Counted from the first letter of the stretch, positions 17,270-30,025 are shown. The stretch: DNA of 64,000 bases from Pseudisothecium myosuroides (GCA_951799445.1 OX637296.1:5828001-5892000); one strand, 5' to 3'. Translations and numbers: made by a program. Notes: generated from the sequence alone by a model not told the origin.

Positions 17270-17500
17270 TTCCAGGTTTACGATTAGGCTATGTGATGAT
17301 TTTAGTGGTCTAGGGAGCTTCTACTTTGGAAATTCATAATAAGTATGTGTTTTACCTGAAAATTCTAATTTTTTTTTAAATCCATGATTTTCAATTGCTA
17401 ATATTACAATTATTTTTTTAAAATTCTTGAATAAGGTGCCTCCAACTATTTTGAATTGCTTATTTTGACAGTTTTAGGTGTTTTCACCTTAGTTTCCTAA
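17270..17500 (+). repeat. Repeat R, copy 2 (intact at the site where copy 3 carries an insertion)
   Basis: Parallels 17043-17230 and 36739-36894/37831-37860: GTGGTCTAGGGAG, CTACTTTGGAAATTCAT, TTTCAATTGCTAATATT, AAGGTGCCTCC, GAATTGC, TTTAGGTGTTTTCACCTTA. At the point where copy 3 carries a 944-bp TTAA element, this copy has TTAT. Confidence 0.65.
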
Positions 17501-17552
17501 GATTTGTGTCCAACATGTGTGAGTACTTTATCACAACTATCACAATTTATAT

Positions 17553-18498
17553 TTAACCCCTAAAGGACCGTTTGTCCCCTCGGGGGACAATTTGGGTCCG
17601 GGCAGGTTTCTACTGTTTAAATTTTTAATTATATTTTTTGGGATTTTTTAAGGTTGTGTATTTTTATGAGAGCTTTGTGACTGTATAATTTTTATTTTAA
17701 TTGATGCCTTGGAGAAAAAGTTATGGCAAAATAAGCAAAAATGGAGTTCAACAAGCAATACAAAAAAACTCACAGAAAATCAAAATATTTTTTTTTTCAA
17801 ATTTTTTTCTCAAAGATTATATTTTTGTCTACATGTGAAGCTTTGTTTCATTCAATTTGGACTAATAATGAAAAAGTTATACACAATCTTAGTTTTTCGG
17901 GCAATCTAAGCATCTTCTTGGGAAAATAACTTTTAGAATTCATTTTTGAATGCAATTTTTAGAATTTTTTGAAAGGAATTGTTAAAAAGGGTTAGATTTT
18001 CCTGCTAGAACAATCTCATCGTTGGGATTATTGTGATTCAATTCCATCTAAAAGCTATTAACAATTTAGTTTTTTCTTCAATCTTGAACCCACTTCTACT
18101 TAACAATTTTTTAATGAGTGAAAATTAAGTGCTTTTTTCCCTAAATTTCTTTAGTAGATTCTCAACTCAACTAATTAACATGAATAAGTAGAAAATCAAA
18201 ATCAGTAGTGCAAAAAACTTGAACTAAAAAGATTCAAAGCTAAAAAATCTAGTCAAGCAAGGTGCAAAAAAACTTGTTTCTTTCACTTTAAATACATATA
18301 TCTTGCAATCTACATGGTCAAAGTTTTTGAAATTTCTTCCACGTATTCATATACTAGTCAAGTATAAGATCTTATGGTTGTATATGTAAAAAATAAATAA
18401 AAAAATAAAAAAATATAAAGTTTTTTGCTCTTCACAATAGAAATGGCAATTTTGAGTGTAGTTTGATGGAAAAGAAGCCTCAATCCTTCAGGGGTTAA
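17553..18498 (-). mobile_element. TTAA-flanked piggyBac-like MITE, subfamily A copy 3
   Basis: Starts TTAACCCCTAAAGGACCG and ends TCCTTCAGGGGTTAA, 946 bp. The interior matches copy 1 in reverse orientation (motifs for TTAGTGCATTT/AATTCCATCT, AATTTTTT-AAG, TTGCAATCTA). Just inside the left end is the palindrome TTTGTCCCCTCGGGGGACAA. Non-coding; two 60-66 codon frames are chance. Confidence 0.8.
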
Positions 18499-18506
18499 TC
18501 ATATTT

Positions 18507-18998
18507 GGGGGCTTGTTTACACCAAGTTCAGACCAAAGATTAGAAGCACTTCAGGTACCCCTACTTTGTTAGATGTGACTATTCTAAGCTAGAGTCCAAG
18601 ACAAAAAATAGTAATGGCATTTTGTGTAGTCTTAGCATAAACCCAAGAGAGACTATAGCTAGGCCATATCTATTTATCATTAGATCTGACATTGTCAATC
18701 GCAAGATCAATTAAATAGAGTAGATAAAATCTATGGTTGTGAGGTCTTAGCCTGTCATGGTCTATTAGAAATCCGTTAGACCTACCTCAAAGAGGTACTC
18801 AAGGAAAAAGCTCCTCGAAACCAACAAAATATTATCTACTTGGGCTATGTTCAATTCCAAGAGGACTTGTCATCCATGAAAAATGGCATAGGCTTGGCCA
18901 AGGTATAAACCCAACTTAAACCATGCCTATCTCTCCACCAATCATTGCTTTGATAATTCTAGAGGGCCTTTGGTTTGGTCCTAGTGTAAACCAACCCT
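18507..18998. mobile_element. Possible MITE with GGGCTTGTTTACAC-type ends
   Basis: Left end GGGGGCTTGTTTACACCAAG, right end CTAGTGTAAACCAACCCT. The inverted ends resemble those of the Tourist-like element at 27034-27608. No clear target duplication could be defined. Non-coding, about 490 bp. Confidence 0.45.
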
Positions 18999-19873
18999 GA
19001 GGTTGCTTCATACTATTTTCTCTACATTGTACACTAATTTATTTAATCACTCAGAACAATGAATTTTGAAAAGAAAAAAAACAATTTTGAGTTTCCATCA
19101 CATACTGTAATTATGTTGTACTGTAAGTTATATTGAAACCTGTAAATATTTACAGCGCCTGGAGCACGGTGCGCTGTATCAAGGTCATTTCTACAAACAT
19201 GCTTTTCTAAGATGCTGGGTCCCAAATGGGAACTTTGTGAAAGACCCCATGAGGTCAGAAATGGACTTCAAAAGAATTGTGAAGTGCTCAAAGTAGCAAA
19301 CCCTGATGAAGAATTTTAGTATCATACTCTTGAAACCCCACGTACTCGGATCGCCAGTTGGTACATGAAAATGAACAGAGAGCTCCATGTTCTGCCAAAT
19401 TGAAGAGATCAACTGAAAACTCTTCAAATCAGGGTCAGGACTGATGTAGAAAAACAATAAAAGAGGCTCAAAATGGAGAGTGCCAAAAAATCAATTACCA
19501 CAAAACGCTGCACTTGAAATCTCAAAGAAACAGCAAGTGCACGTGGGCACCTGAAATACTTCACTGGATATGGTCTCTTTAGACCTTAAAATGATCAGAA
19601 AACAGAATATTTTACAGGATATGTAACTAGGAACAAAGCGACCATCAGTCAGCCGGGAGCCTCCACCATTCATGAAGACGTTTGATATTAAGAATCAATC
19701 GCAAAAAAAGGGTACCAAAACACCTGAACATCCCCACTGCTTATGGTATCTACCGCCTTCTCAGAAATGAATGTGTCACAATTCTGACAAGAAGCATCCT
19801 ACTTGCTAACCTGTATGGTTAAACCCCAAACTCCTACTTATTTTTTGAAATCATCAGTTTTTTGTTTTAATAT
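18999..19873. other. 3' flank of the E3 ligase gene
   Basis: Lies downstream of the minus-strand ligase stop codon; the part nearest 19873 is probably its 3' UTR. No other gene seen. Confidence 0.4.
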
Positions 19874-22527
19874 TCACCCGTGGCTGGTGTCAGTTTCATC
19901 TGTAATCTTACCATTCTCATCAATTGGGCAATTTTTAGGTGCCAACCCTGACTGTGAACTACTGGACTCCACAACATCATTTGAGTCATTCTTCGTGTTA
20001 TTGAGCTCCACGCCATTCTTGGGCACTTTGATCTCTAATAAACGTTCAACTGGAGTCCGACAAATTGGGCAACGATTGGTTTGGAATCTTAACACCTTGG
20101 CGCATTCACTGCACATGCACTGAGACCCAGTAATGGCAAATGCGTTAGTAAAATACAAATAAACCGTTGACGAATATGTGGCAAGGCTGAGTTGTAAATA
20201 ATCCCTAAATAAAAGACGATGTCATGTGTGTGGCTTCAACCCCTACATGCCTAAATGGTCAAAAGTGACCGCTTCCATGTCTATTAAGAATTGTAGATCA
20301 TTAATGAAGGTACCAACAGAAGAAATCATGCCCTACATTTTTAACAGGAAAAGTATGCTCCAAAAGTTCCTATAACCAACTATTTGCTTTCATCATCATT
20401 TTTAGTTCGTTTGAGCACTTATGGGTGAAAAGAATAATATATACAGGTCAAACCAAAGCGAAAAAGACGGAAGCGAAGAGTCACAAAAAAACTGAAATCG
20501 TCATAAAATTATCTAAAAGCATCACTGGTGGCAGAAGAAAAAAAAACGGTTGAACAACTGAACCGAACCGAACCGAGCCGTACCCGCAGAAACTCAAGGC
20601 AGATCAAAATTCATAAAATTCAAAATTCAAAATTAGCTCCACTTTATGCAGAAAAGCGCACCAGGTAGACTGAGAGGGCATACCCTAAAATATAGAACCA
20701 GCAGAATAGCATTGAAGAAAAAACATTATTTAATGACGAAAAAACAATATATTTGTTGCATTGCACACCCAAAACAAAAAGCCTTACCATGTGTCGACAA
20801 GGTAGAACAGTGGTGTCCCGAGGCTCTGACATACACACGACACATTCTTTGCCAGCGTCAGTGCCGTCAAAGTTGCCCCCACCTCCACTGTTCTCGATTC
20901 CATAGATTTCCTGAAGCTCATATCTGACTCCCTCAACCCAAATGATCTGCTTCACCACCCGTATTTGGTACGTCTCATCGTCCTTCTTCTCAATGACTGC
21001 CTGCGTGATCTGGGAATGCACCCATTCCGGCAGGGCAGCTCCCAGGGGCTCAGCATCTCGTGGAGGTTCACCAAGAGGGGGGGATTTGGGCACCGTCTCC
21101 ATCCGGATCAATAACGGAAACACATTGTCTTCACCTCCTCCTTTCAATAACTCTTCGTCGTCAAACAGAGCCAGCATCACACCTGTCTCTGGATCTTGCT
21201 TGAACTTCTGACCCAGCCCTTTCTCAAAATTGGTTCGCAGTGGCGTGTAGATATGAGGCTTTGCTGGTGTCACACTGCAGTTCACGCCCTCCTTCGCAAG
21301 GAAGAATACGCATATGCTGCACATGAAATTAATGATCAGTGTCTCGAGCAAAAACTGTATCACAGGAATTCACAAGAAAATTTGTACTATAAGAATACAA
21401 GAATTCAAAAGGACTAAACGCTTTATAGCAAAAAAATTGTGAACCATACCCCATATAACATTCTAGAAATCAGTGCCTAACAACTTGGGTCATTAGCTAT
21501 TCAAGGGAGAATCAGGGTATCCAAGATTCAGTGATCCTCTGAAATTGACGCGCTTCCACTAATATGTTGAGTTCCAACATTTGTAAGAAAGTTTTCTGAT
21601 TTGTGGGTCTAGGTCGATGTAGTTCAAGATTTCCAGTCTTGGAATAAATGCCACATGATTCTAAAGTTGAACACTGTTGGGTCCACATGACTATTGACAT
21701 TACTAGTTCTCACATTAATTTTAGAGATCTATCTGACTTCAGTATTACCTTGAAAAGGTTGCCAGCCCAACACTGCCCAGGATTTGTTATGCAAAATTGG
21801 ACCATGCGACTAGGAAAAGAACATAAGATTTCAAAAAAGACCAGTAGCCTAACAGCAAGAAATTAATGAACAATAACCCTAAAATGCGCCATATCATCAA
21901 ACTAGGGCTCAAAAAAAATTCCCATCACGTAAAGAACAATTTCGAAGCTCGACTATTATTCCAGCACTGCCAGAGCAGTTGGAGCTCCAAAAATTGCCAA
22001 AACCACCCGACAATAGAACAATAAAATGAAGAATGTGTTACTGACCTTCCAGCGACCGTGGCATCGAAAGTGAAAGCCACAAGGTAATACCCCGGATTCT
22101 CCTCGTCTTTCTCCAACCGCAGCGTGGCCTTCTTCAAATTCACGTCGTTCTGAATGGTATTGGCTTTCTGATGCTCCGCGACTTCCAAGACGCGTGGAGG
22201 GGGCAGAGGAGGAGGGGCATACGGTGGAGTCCTATAAATTTGCGGCGGCGGCAGGTTCATCATGTACTGCCCATTGCTTTGAATAACGTTGTGCGGGAAA
22301 TACTGAGGCGCCGGAATTGGGCCCCCCACGCCATTATTGTAGGGAGCGTAAGGGTAGTAAGATACATGGGGCGGGTAATTCGCCGGGGGTGGGGTTGGCG
22401 CAGCATGACCACCGGGGTAGCCCGGTGGCGCAGGGGCAATTCGTGGCGGAGGAGGAGGCCCTCCGCTTGCAGGTCCAGGGTTCTGGGAGATACGGCTGTT
22501 GCGCCGACTGCTTGGCCAGTTCCCCAT
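19874..22527 (-). CDS. LOG2: RING E3 ubiquitin ligase, LOG2/LUL (mahogunin-like) family, three exons
   Basis: A family member of Arabidopsis LOG2/LUL ligases, membrane-anchored RING E3s; LOG2 acts with GDU1 in amino-acid export and in ABA responses. Exons on the minus strand are 22527-22046, 21316-20788 and 20119-19874 with GT-AG introns; phases 2 and 0 join to 418 codons. The ATG at 22527 gives MGNW, a typical N-myristoylation start. Residues about 15-115 are Pro/Tyr-rich and disordered. Residues about 118-300 form the DAR2 region preceding the RING in this family ([58 protein letters not shown]). The RING has CVVC (319-322), CRH (334-336), CMCSEC (338-343) and CPIC (354-357). The C-terminal tail is Ser/Asn-rich. 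Frame intact. LOG2 versus a LUL paralogue cannot be settled. Confidence 0.93.
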
Positions 22528-23160
22528 GAAGCTCCTCACAAACACTCTCCAAAAAATAATTCAAAATCCCTACTCTAAAGACGAACCTATCTGTGTCTAC
22601 CTAGTAATAAGTTTGCTATTTTCTTTGCTCTTAATCGGCGTTTCCTCTCTCTCGACTTGTTTCTTCTAATTCGACTTATCCAAAGAAATTCAATTCAATT
22701 CCCCCTTTAAGAAATTCCTATCATGCTCTCTCCCAATCATAGATCTACCAAAAATTCGCCCGCTCGGGAACGAAAACTGCAATACGGAAACGTCAACGAC
22801 AATACCTGACGCGACCATCACGCCATCGGCCACCACTCTCCATTGGAACGAAAGAAAGAAAAAAGCTCGATCCACTGTCTCCGCCTCAGTTGTGCTCACA
22901 TCTTTCACGACCTTCGTACTCAATCATCGCCACAGCGTGAAACTCTACCAAACTCCAAAAAGAACGTCCAAGAGTGCCACCGGAAACAAACCGCAACAAC
23001 TTCCGGCACAAGGAAACTCGAGATTTGATGTAAAAAAATCGGAGAAGAAGCGAACGGTGCAGGCAATCTGACGGGCACCTGGAGGGACGAAATCTGCGGG
23101 GAAGCAGCGGCGAGTGATCGAAGAAGCCAGAGAGGGGTGAGCGCGTGAGCACGGAACTGA
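22528..23160 (-). promoter_or_regulatory. 5' leader and promoter region of the E3 ligase gene
   Basis: A GC-richer stretch upstream of the minus-strand ATG. The ligase frame extends six codons upstream (to about 22545) without an ATG, so translation should start at 22527. A 5' UTR, perhaps with an intron, is expected here, but no splice pair could be fixed. Confidence 0.35.
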
Positions 23161-23431
23161 TGAGTGGGCGGTCTGATGCTATGGGCCTATGAGGTCCGTC
23201 CGTCAGGCAAGCTTGCTCGTCGACATTCATCCACCAGCATTCATCCTGGGCTTCATCGAAAAAGGAAATCAAAAGGAGATGCTGGTCTGGAAAGAAATCT
23301 TTGGAGAGGCGATTCTCGTCGAGGACGAAACAGACGGAAAAGATGGACGAAGAAGTTTTCGTCGAAGTGTCGATGTCTGGCGGAGAGTAGCTGGCGGTCG
23401 TATATATTTTCTTGGTACTGTATTCGGATCA

Positions 23432-23516
23432 TTTATAGAATTATAGAATTTATAGAATTATAGAATTTATAGAATTATAGAATTTATAGAATTATAGAAT
23501 TTATAGAATTATAGAA
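23432..23516 (+). repeat. Minisatellite, 17-bp unit x 5
   Basis: Five uninterrupted copies of TTTATAGAATTATAGAA (85 bp). The copies are almost identical, which suggests recent slippage; likely length-variable. Confidence 0.9.
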
Positions 23517-23648
23517 TTGTAAAGGGAAAGAATGCCGGCGAGTTTAAGATTTTTAGTTTTATAATAATATCACTAGAAATTTAGGGTCAGAAACTTGGTG
23601 TTTGTATTACTGTAGTGTAAGAAGATTTGGATTGTTCTTTTGTAAAAC

Positions 23649-23860
23649 CTTTAATCCTTTCAGGACGTGGCCCCCATGACCAAGACTGTAATCACCAAAA
23701 CGTCTCCAATTATTGAACCAATACGTGCATTTTTTATTTCTACAGTGAGTAGTGAAGTCATCCATCAACCACAATTTGACCTCATCATCTTTCACGGATT
23801 AATTAAGCCCCAAGCCACTAGACAGTGGTTTCTAAGGTCTTTGAATCACAATAATTGAAT
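23649..23860 (+). mobile_element. TTAA-type element fragment, subfamily F copy 1
   Basis: Begins AATCCTTTCAGGACGTGG, a decayed form of the TTAA end. The following GCCCCCATGACCAAGACTG, TTATTGAACCAATA, TTCTACAGT and GAAGTCATC match, in reverse complement, 30140-30248. The right end is not recognisable. Confidence 0.4.
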
Positions 23861-24640
23861 ATCTAAGAGGATATTGACATGAAGTTGGTAGTGGAGGTTA
23901 GTATTTTTTTTGGTGGGGAATCATCTACCGAAGTTAAATTTGGAGAGTACACTTCCATGTAGAAGATAAGGGCATTTATACAAGGCCATATCAGATTGTC
24001 ACTATATAATACTAAGAAAGAATTGGAAAAGACGGGAAAAGTTTGTGTTGCCATATTTTGATGCGCAAATATGTAGCAAGCTCTCAATCTTTGGCGCTAC
24101 TTTCAAGGGGACGAGGCAAAAGGATGGTCACTATGGCATACAATCTTTGGAAAAGAAGAGTGCCACAAATAAATACTACATTTCTAAATCTATGTTATAG
24201 ATTTAGATGTATAAGGTGGATATTCAAAGACCTTTTGGGGGCAATCGAAGGCGCAACAATCCTACAATATATTTACCTTTGTAAATAAATTGCTTCTTGT
24301 GCGCTCCAATCAATAAAAAATTAGTGGAACATCTACAGTTTTTTGTTTAGTAGAAGGAAAAGATTTTGTATACTTAAAATAATAGCGCATCTTATACAAA
24401 GCTTGTATTTTGGCTATCAAGCCTCATACTTCCATATTATTCCCAATGGAATAGTATCTTCAAGTGCAACTTTCTATAATCCAAAGCTTGTTTGTCTCAT
24501 TGTCATGATCATGTGCACTAGCTGTAGTTGTATATTTCAATACTCTTGTATTGTATTGTACTCATTCCATTCTGCACTTAATTTCTTTTCTATTTCTCGC
24601 AATTTACAGTAGATCATGCTTCTCTCCTTACAGAAGTTAG
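23861..24640. other. Intergenic DNA, nothing assigned
   Basis: AT-rich, with short chance reading frames only. No paired ends or splice-consistent exons seen. Confidence 0.45.
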
Positions 24641-24659
24641 TGAAGCACGTAAATATTTG

Positions 24660-25200
24660 CTCTACACAGTTGTGGAAGAAATTTTAGCAACTTTGACCAA
24701 GTAGATTGCAAAATATTTGGTTTTAAAGTGAAGAAAATTGGTTTACTTGCATCTTGTGTGACTAGATTATAAGATGGCTTTGAATCTTTTTAGCTTAAAT
24801 TTTTTGAATTATAGATATTGAACAAAAGAAAATTATGTTGAAGAATTGAGTTAAAAGTCAAGAGATTTTTTAATGAAGAACATAATTTCATTCTTTAAAA
24901 AATTATTATGTAGAAGTAAATATAAGATTGAAAGAAAAACTAAATTGTTAATAACTTTGAGATGGTATTGAAACTCACTAATCCCAACTACCATAGTATT
25001 TTGTAATCTAGCAAGCATTCTAAACCTTATATGTTATTTTCTTTCCAAAATGCTATGATTGCACTCAAAACAAGGAACTCCATGATTTTCACATCACTAC
25101 TCCAAATGGAACAAATCAAAGTTTTCCGTATAGACAAAAACACAATCCATAAGAAGGAAAATTTAGAAAATCTCCTCTTGACATTTTTTGATTTAAAAAA
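24660..25200 (-). mobile_element. Decayed interior of a subfamily A TTAA element
   Basis: Carries the interior of subfamily A in order: TTTGACCAAGTAGATTGCAA, AAAGTGAAGAAAA, GTGTGACTAGATT, GAATTGAGTTAAAAGTC, GATGGTATTGAAAC and CCAAATGGAACAAATCAAAG. Both TTAA ends are lost. Non-coding. Confidence 0.6.
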
Positions 25201-25411
25201 AAATTCAAAACATCTTGTGATTTTAAAACAATGTGTTTTGATTCTATATAGGAGTAATCATACTTTTGAATTCTAGTGCAACATTTCATTTTTTTAATTT
25301 AAGAACTTGTTCAACCTTAAGTCCAAGATCTTGTTGCAAAAATTGGCTAGTAAATTAGTTAGGAAACTTAATCCAGCATTGCAAAAGACAAGGTTTACAT
25401 TGAGAATTGGT

Positions 25412-26345
25412 TTAACCCCTAAATTCCCAAAGCCTTTTTTTTTGTCCAAAACTGCTTCAAATTGCCATTTCTAGTGTAGAAGGCAAAAACTTTAAAAACA
25501 TATCTTTTTTGCGTATCTAAATGAGAATATTAAAATAATAGACTAGTATAAGAACATGTAGAAAAAGTTTCAAAAACTTGACCATATAGATTGCAAGATT
25601 TTGCAAGATTGCAAATTCAAAAAAACATAGTTTTTTTAGGAATGCAGCAAAATTAGTTTTAAAGACTTTAAATCCTCTTAAATTAAATTTTTTTCATTTT
25701 AGATTTTGAATTCAAAAATATATACCAAGAAGAACTAAGTTCAAAGTCTAGGAAAAGAATTCCAAAAAAAATAACATCATTTTCATACCTTAAAAAATTG
25801 TTAAGTAGAAGTCAATACAAGATAGAGGAAAAAACTAAATCATTGATAGTTTTAAGATGGAATTGAAACACACTAATGTCAATAGTGAGGTTGTTTTAAC
25901 AACCAATTCAAATTTAGCCTTATGGAGCTTTTATTTTTAAAAACATGTGAAAATTGAGCTAAAAAACAAATCCAATGTGTTATTTTTTCAAAAAGATGCT
26001 ATGACTGCCCACAAAGCAAGAAGCTCCATAACTTTCTTATCACTTATCCAAATGGAACAAATCAAATCTTTCCATATAGACAAAAATGTTATCTATTAAA
26101 AAAAATTAATTATTTCAAGTTTTTTATTTCATTGTTTGTTGTCCCCTCTCAACTATTTTGAGTTGTATATGGCATAATATTTGCTCCCAAGCACTAATTA
26201 AAATAAAAATTGTATTTTCAAAAGGTTTATCTATATTTCTATCTTGACAAAAAGTTAAAAAAATCATGCCAAAAATTGAGATTACACGAACTTGCCCAAA
26301 TTGTCAAGTGTCCCTTGAAGGAACATTTAGGACTCCAGGGATTAA
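25412..26345 (+). mobile_element. TTAA-flanked element, subfamily A copy 5 (degenerate)
   Basis: Left end TTAACCCCTAAATTCCCAAA, right end GGACTCCAGGGATTAA, 934 bp. The interior is collinear with copy 1 but more diverged. The subterminal palindrome survives as TGTCCCTTGAAGGAACA. An old insertion. Confidence 0.7.
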
Positions 26346-26487
26346 ATAGTGTAAAAATTGGCGAGGTTAAATGTCTTATGTTTCTCAAAAAAGAGTTTTA
26401 TACAATGAGAAATTTTTACTAAGAGATACTATCCGTTTCATAGGGGTTTCAAACAATATAGTACCACTGTAAGATTTTGAAGTTGAC

Positions 26488-26715
26488 TTAACCCTTAAAG
26501 AACAAAGGGTGACCATGGAAATCATCCCTTTGACTGCCGTGAGAATCATTGGCTTAAAAAAGTGCAAAAGCACTCATTGGAGGTCAAACTACTATAGAAG
26601 ACCTCCCCTTTTTACAATAAAATTTCGAGGATGAATAGTTGCACTTCTGTCCTACTAGAAGGATTCTGTGTCATCTATTGGACGCCAAACCTCCTCTTTG
26701 ATGTTTAAGGGTTAA
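26488..26715. mobile_element. Short TTAA MITE, 228 bp
   Basis: TTAACCCTTAAAGAAC at the left and GATGTTTAAGGGTTAA at the right form a terminal inverted repeat of about 12 bp including TTAA. The middle is non-coding, with a small GCAAAAGCAC-type hairpin. It shares the end structure with the larger TTAA elements but not their interior. Confidence 0.6.
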
Positions 26716-27033
26716 AGTAGTATCAATGGTTGAGAAGAGGAGGATTAAGGTGAACTAGCTTCTTACTACCATCCCTCTCAATTCCACTTTTATATACCCA
26801 AGGGGACATTTTAGAGAAGAATGTATACCATTAGTACATGAGGGTGGAATTGAAAAGGGTGGTGTTAATGATATCTATATGGAAGAAAAGAAGAAGTCAA
26901 AATCCAGAAAGTTGTAACAATCTATGCATGTTCAAAAGTTTGTTAGGAAGAACGGCATTATTGGTACCTTCTTTTGGAAGCTATAAAGCGTTCGGAGTGT
27001 TGTTGTCTATGCTAGATGCATCTATAGGGATAC
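26716..27033. other. Intergenic DNA
   Basis: No feature recognised. A 159-codon frame from 26838 runs on into the neighbouring MITE and has no recognisable domain. Confidence 0.4.
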
Positions 27034-27608
27034 TAAGGGATGCTTTACACTATGGTAGAGAAGTGCATCGGTCAAGAATTGTAGGAAAATGGGTCAATAT
27101 GATTGGAGCAAATTTTGTTCTTCACCGGATTGGGTTTACACTACAACCAAGACTTGTCTCATGGAGAACTTCAAGCATGAATGAAAAAATAAATTGGATT
27201 GATCTAAAAATTTTATCACACAAACTAGAGAAGTATATGCATTTTTTCAAACAATTTTTATTCAATTTGGGCACTGGATGCAAAAGTTACAACTTTTCAA
27301 AGTTTGTTGCAGCCTAAAAACATACAAAATATGTCCATAGGGACCATTAGGGGTAATATGGTTCCTATGGTGGTCAGACAAAATTCTCTTGTTGGTGAAG
27401 TTCATTGGTGGACTTCAATTTGTGAAGTTGGCCGGAAGACTTCTCTAGTTGGTGTTTACACTACAACTGATCAAGATTTCTTGAGGCGTTATTTTATTTT
27501 CTTTCCATCTTGTCCAACATCCTATTGGTTGCTTCAAATAACCATGTCTTGGCCAAAACTTCTTGACCAACTAGTGCACTTCTCTATTCTAGTGTAAAGC
27601 GGCCCTAA
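27034..27608. mobile_element. Tourist-like (PIF/Harbinger) MITE with TAA duplication
   Basis: TAA at 27034-27036 and 27606-27608 flank ends GGGATGCTTTACACTA and the complement of GGGCCGCTTTACACTAG. The repeat continues with AGAGAAGTGCA and GGTCAAG on both sides. TAA duplication plus GGG ends fits PIF/Harbinger. No transposase; 575 bp. Confidence 0.65.
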
Positions 27609-27807
27609 GTTGTCAATGAAATACATCTACAGTTGATATGCCAGAAAATGCCCACAATAGGTTAGTTCACATGGGAAGCAATAAGGTATGCATCCCTCAA
27701 TTTTGTCTCTTCTTGTCCGTTGCTTTAAATACTGGTAATGACATATAAATTGACAATTAGGTTATATGGAACTGGATACTGTGCATTTGGTGTAATTGTT
27801 TGTGATA

Positions 27808-28033
27808 TAAGGTAGAGGCACCCAATGGCATCTCTGTACCCAATGGCGTCCCTTTCTAAGAAGGGGAGTAATTCTGAAACGCAAATCTAGGTGGACCATA
27901 AATAACTTATCATTTCGATCAACAAATAATAAACTATGTTTGATATGTCTACATTTAGGTTCTGAAATGACTCCCCTTCCTAGTAAGGAATGCCATTAGG
28001 TCCAGAGACGCTTTCGGGCACCTCTACCTTACC
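27808..28033. mobile_element. Foldback MITE, 226 bp
   Basis: Nearly the whole element is an inverted repeat: ATAAGGTAGAGGCACCCAAT, ATGGC-TC-CTG and AAGGGGAGT at the left pair with ACTCCCCTT, AATGCCATTAGG and GGGCACCTCTACCTTA at the right. About 85-bp imperfect arms. The ends resemble repeat R at 16866-17236. Confidence 0.65.
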
Positions 28034-28858
28034 TATTTTTTAATGACACACTTAATGTTGACTGTTGCAAGACACTATGCACATTGTTGACAGTTGGAAA
28101 CCCACGAAGGAAACTACTGTAATGAAGATTTTTTCAAACCTAAAACAGACAGTTTTATAATTTTTTTATGGTAGACAGATCCCTTCCCTCCTGAAGTTGA
28201 AGTCCCTTATACTGTACACATTCCAGACTTGATCATGCTTTTGAATGGCTTCCTTCCTATGCAGACTTGAAAAACGTACTGTTTTTTGTGACAGTCCAGC
28301 TTTTGAAACTTCACTTCACTTACAGTCAAGACCTCAAGAATGGAAGTGCTTCCTCCTCAGAAGTGAATTTATGGCTACAGCAGGCAACTTAACTCACTGG
28401 CTCCATTTTTCTCCAAACCACAAGAAACAACCGGACAAGTGCCAAACGCGGTACACTAAGTTACTATGGTAGCATAGGCAAGTGTAAGTGAAATTAGGAA
28501 TCAAATCAACCCGCATGCACTGAAATCTCAAAACCAACCTTCGTGAGGATCATCATCATGCAGCATAACTTTGAATTCTCTGTTAGTATTGTCGTACCTG
28601 ACAGACAGACAGACACAAGTGTTGAATTTCTCCCCTGCTTCAACTTCACCTAAAGGTTGCATTTTCTGACTCCTATTGTAAGCTTCCCTTTAGGGCGAGT
28701 GTGGGAGCTTGGTTGACAAAAGCTCTGCAAGCATGTGGGAGTGTGGAATGTGTATACTGTGTAAACTGGCCTGCCACTCCAGTTATTAACTCTGGAACGT
28801 CGTCGATGCAGACACTAATTCAATGTCTGATGGATGACAAAGAATCCTTCTATGTATG
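28034..28858. other. Intergenic DNA, nothing assigned
   Basis: A moderately GC-richer stretch (28240-28480) has a 75-codon frame without a recognisable domain. A short CAGACAGACAGAC run occurs near 28600. Confidence 0.4.
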
Positions 28859-29884
28859 TAAAGGGAGATGACCCATTTTTGATCACTTAAGCAATTCAGC
28901 ATATCTGGTGTATGGATATGATGAGGGGAAAATTTCTCCATGTAGAGAAATAGATTTAAGAAGGATTCCATATTTTTGTGCATGTTTTTCCTCAAAAATA
29001 AAATTACTATGAATTTTTTTTCATGAAGATTACGTTCAACCGCCTATTCTTGTTATATCCCCTAAACGTCTGGATTCATCTCCAAAATTGATGATTTGAG
29101 AAAAACCATTATAAACTACAGTTTGGAAGAATATTTTGGAATTGGTATACAAATGAAAGCTGTAGATTTTGATTTTAAAATTCTATCTGTAGAGTTAGAT
29201 CTACTAATGCTATCACCAATCTTTTTCTATAAATTTTGAAAAGAAAATTTCAGAATTCCTTCTAAATTCAATTACAAGTAAAATATTATCATTTTTTGAG
29301 TAAAAATTGTTGGAATGGATTTGAAATAAGGTTCTTTTCATGTGGTGATTTTTTGAAATTTTTGTGACCTTTACATCTTTGACCTCATTTTTGCACATCT
29401 AATTTTGAACTAAAGTCAATGCAAATTGACCACTTGACATACTTCCACATTTGTAATTTTAGAATTATATATATTCTAGTAACACCAAATCCAACCGATG
29501 GATAGGACAACAACTTGATAAAGTATCACCAAAAATTAGGATGACTTTCATCCAAGCAGGAATGAGACAGAAACAAGGATCTGAATCTGTTCATCGTCCA
29601 AAAAATGGATGTCGGAGTGCTCCAGGGATATAGGTCACCATATTTCCAACCATAGGTTGGTTACAAAATCGACGATGCTTCAATGCAAGTGATAATTGTA
29701 GCCTCCAATGTACAGTACATCTTGTGGTCATTCTATGCTTTCAATGTACACCTCCCCGATATTTGTGCTTCCCCTTCTCACAAATATTTGTGTGAGTTGT
29801 CACCTAAACCACCAACTGATTAAAAACAAAGTAGTCTAACTAATAGAAATGGGTGGCTGATCGAAAATGGGTTGGCTCCCTTAA
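28859..29884. mobile_element. Tourist-like element G, copy 1
   Basis: TAA at both edges (28859-28861 and 29882-29884). Left end AGGGAGATGACCCATTTTTG, right end the complement of AGGGAGCCAACCCATTTTCG; inverted repeat about 24 bp. The left interior (AAATTTCTCCATGTAGAGAA, then TTCCAT-TTT) matches copies at 44230-44620 and 62366-62700. Non-coding. Confidence 0.5.
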
Positions 29885-30025
29885 GACGACGGAAGTGCAT
29901 AAGTTCATCTTCAAAATTTTGTGTGGAAAGGGCAGGTCTTGTATAGTAGTCTCCAATGAGAGCTTTTGGAGTTTTTAAGCAAATGATTTGCACAATAACA
30001 AAAAGAATAATTTTTATGGTGACCA

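Noticed and set aside
20559..20585. Repeated ACCGA/ACCGAG near the ligase gene
   Set aside because: A short microsatellite within intron 2; nothing suggests a regulatory role.
22528..22545. Six-codon upstream extension of the E3 ligase frame
   Set aside because: It has no ATG (GTG only). The MGN start at 22527 fits the myristoylated family.
26838..27317. 159-codon plus-strand frame
   Set aside because: It crosses the left boundary of a TAA-flanked MITE and shows no recognisable domain, so it is probably chance.
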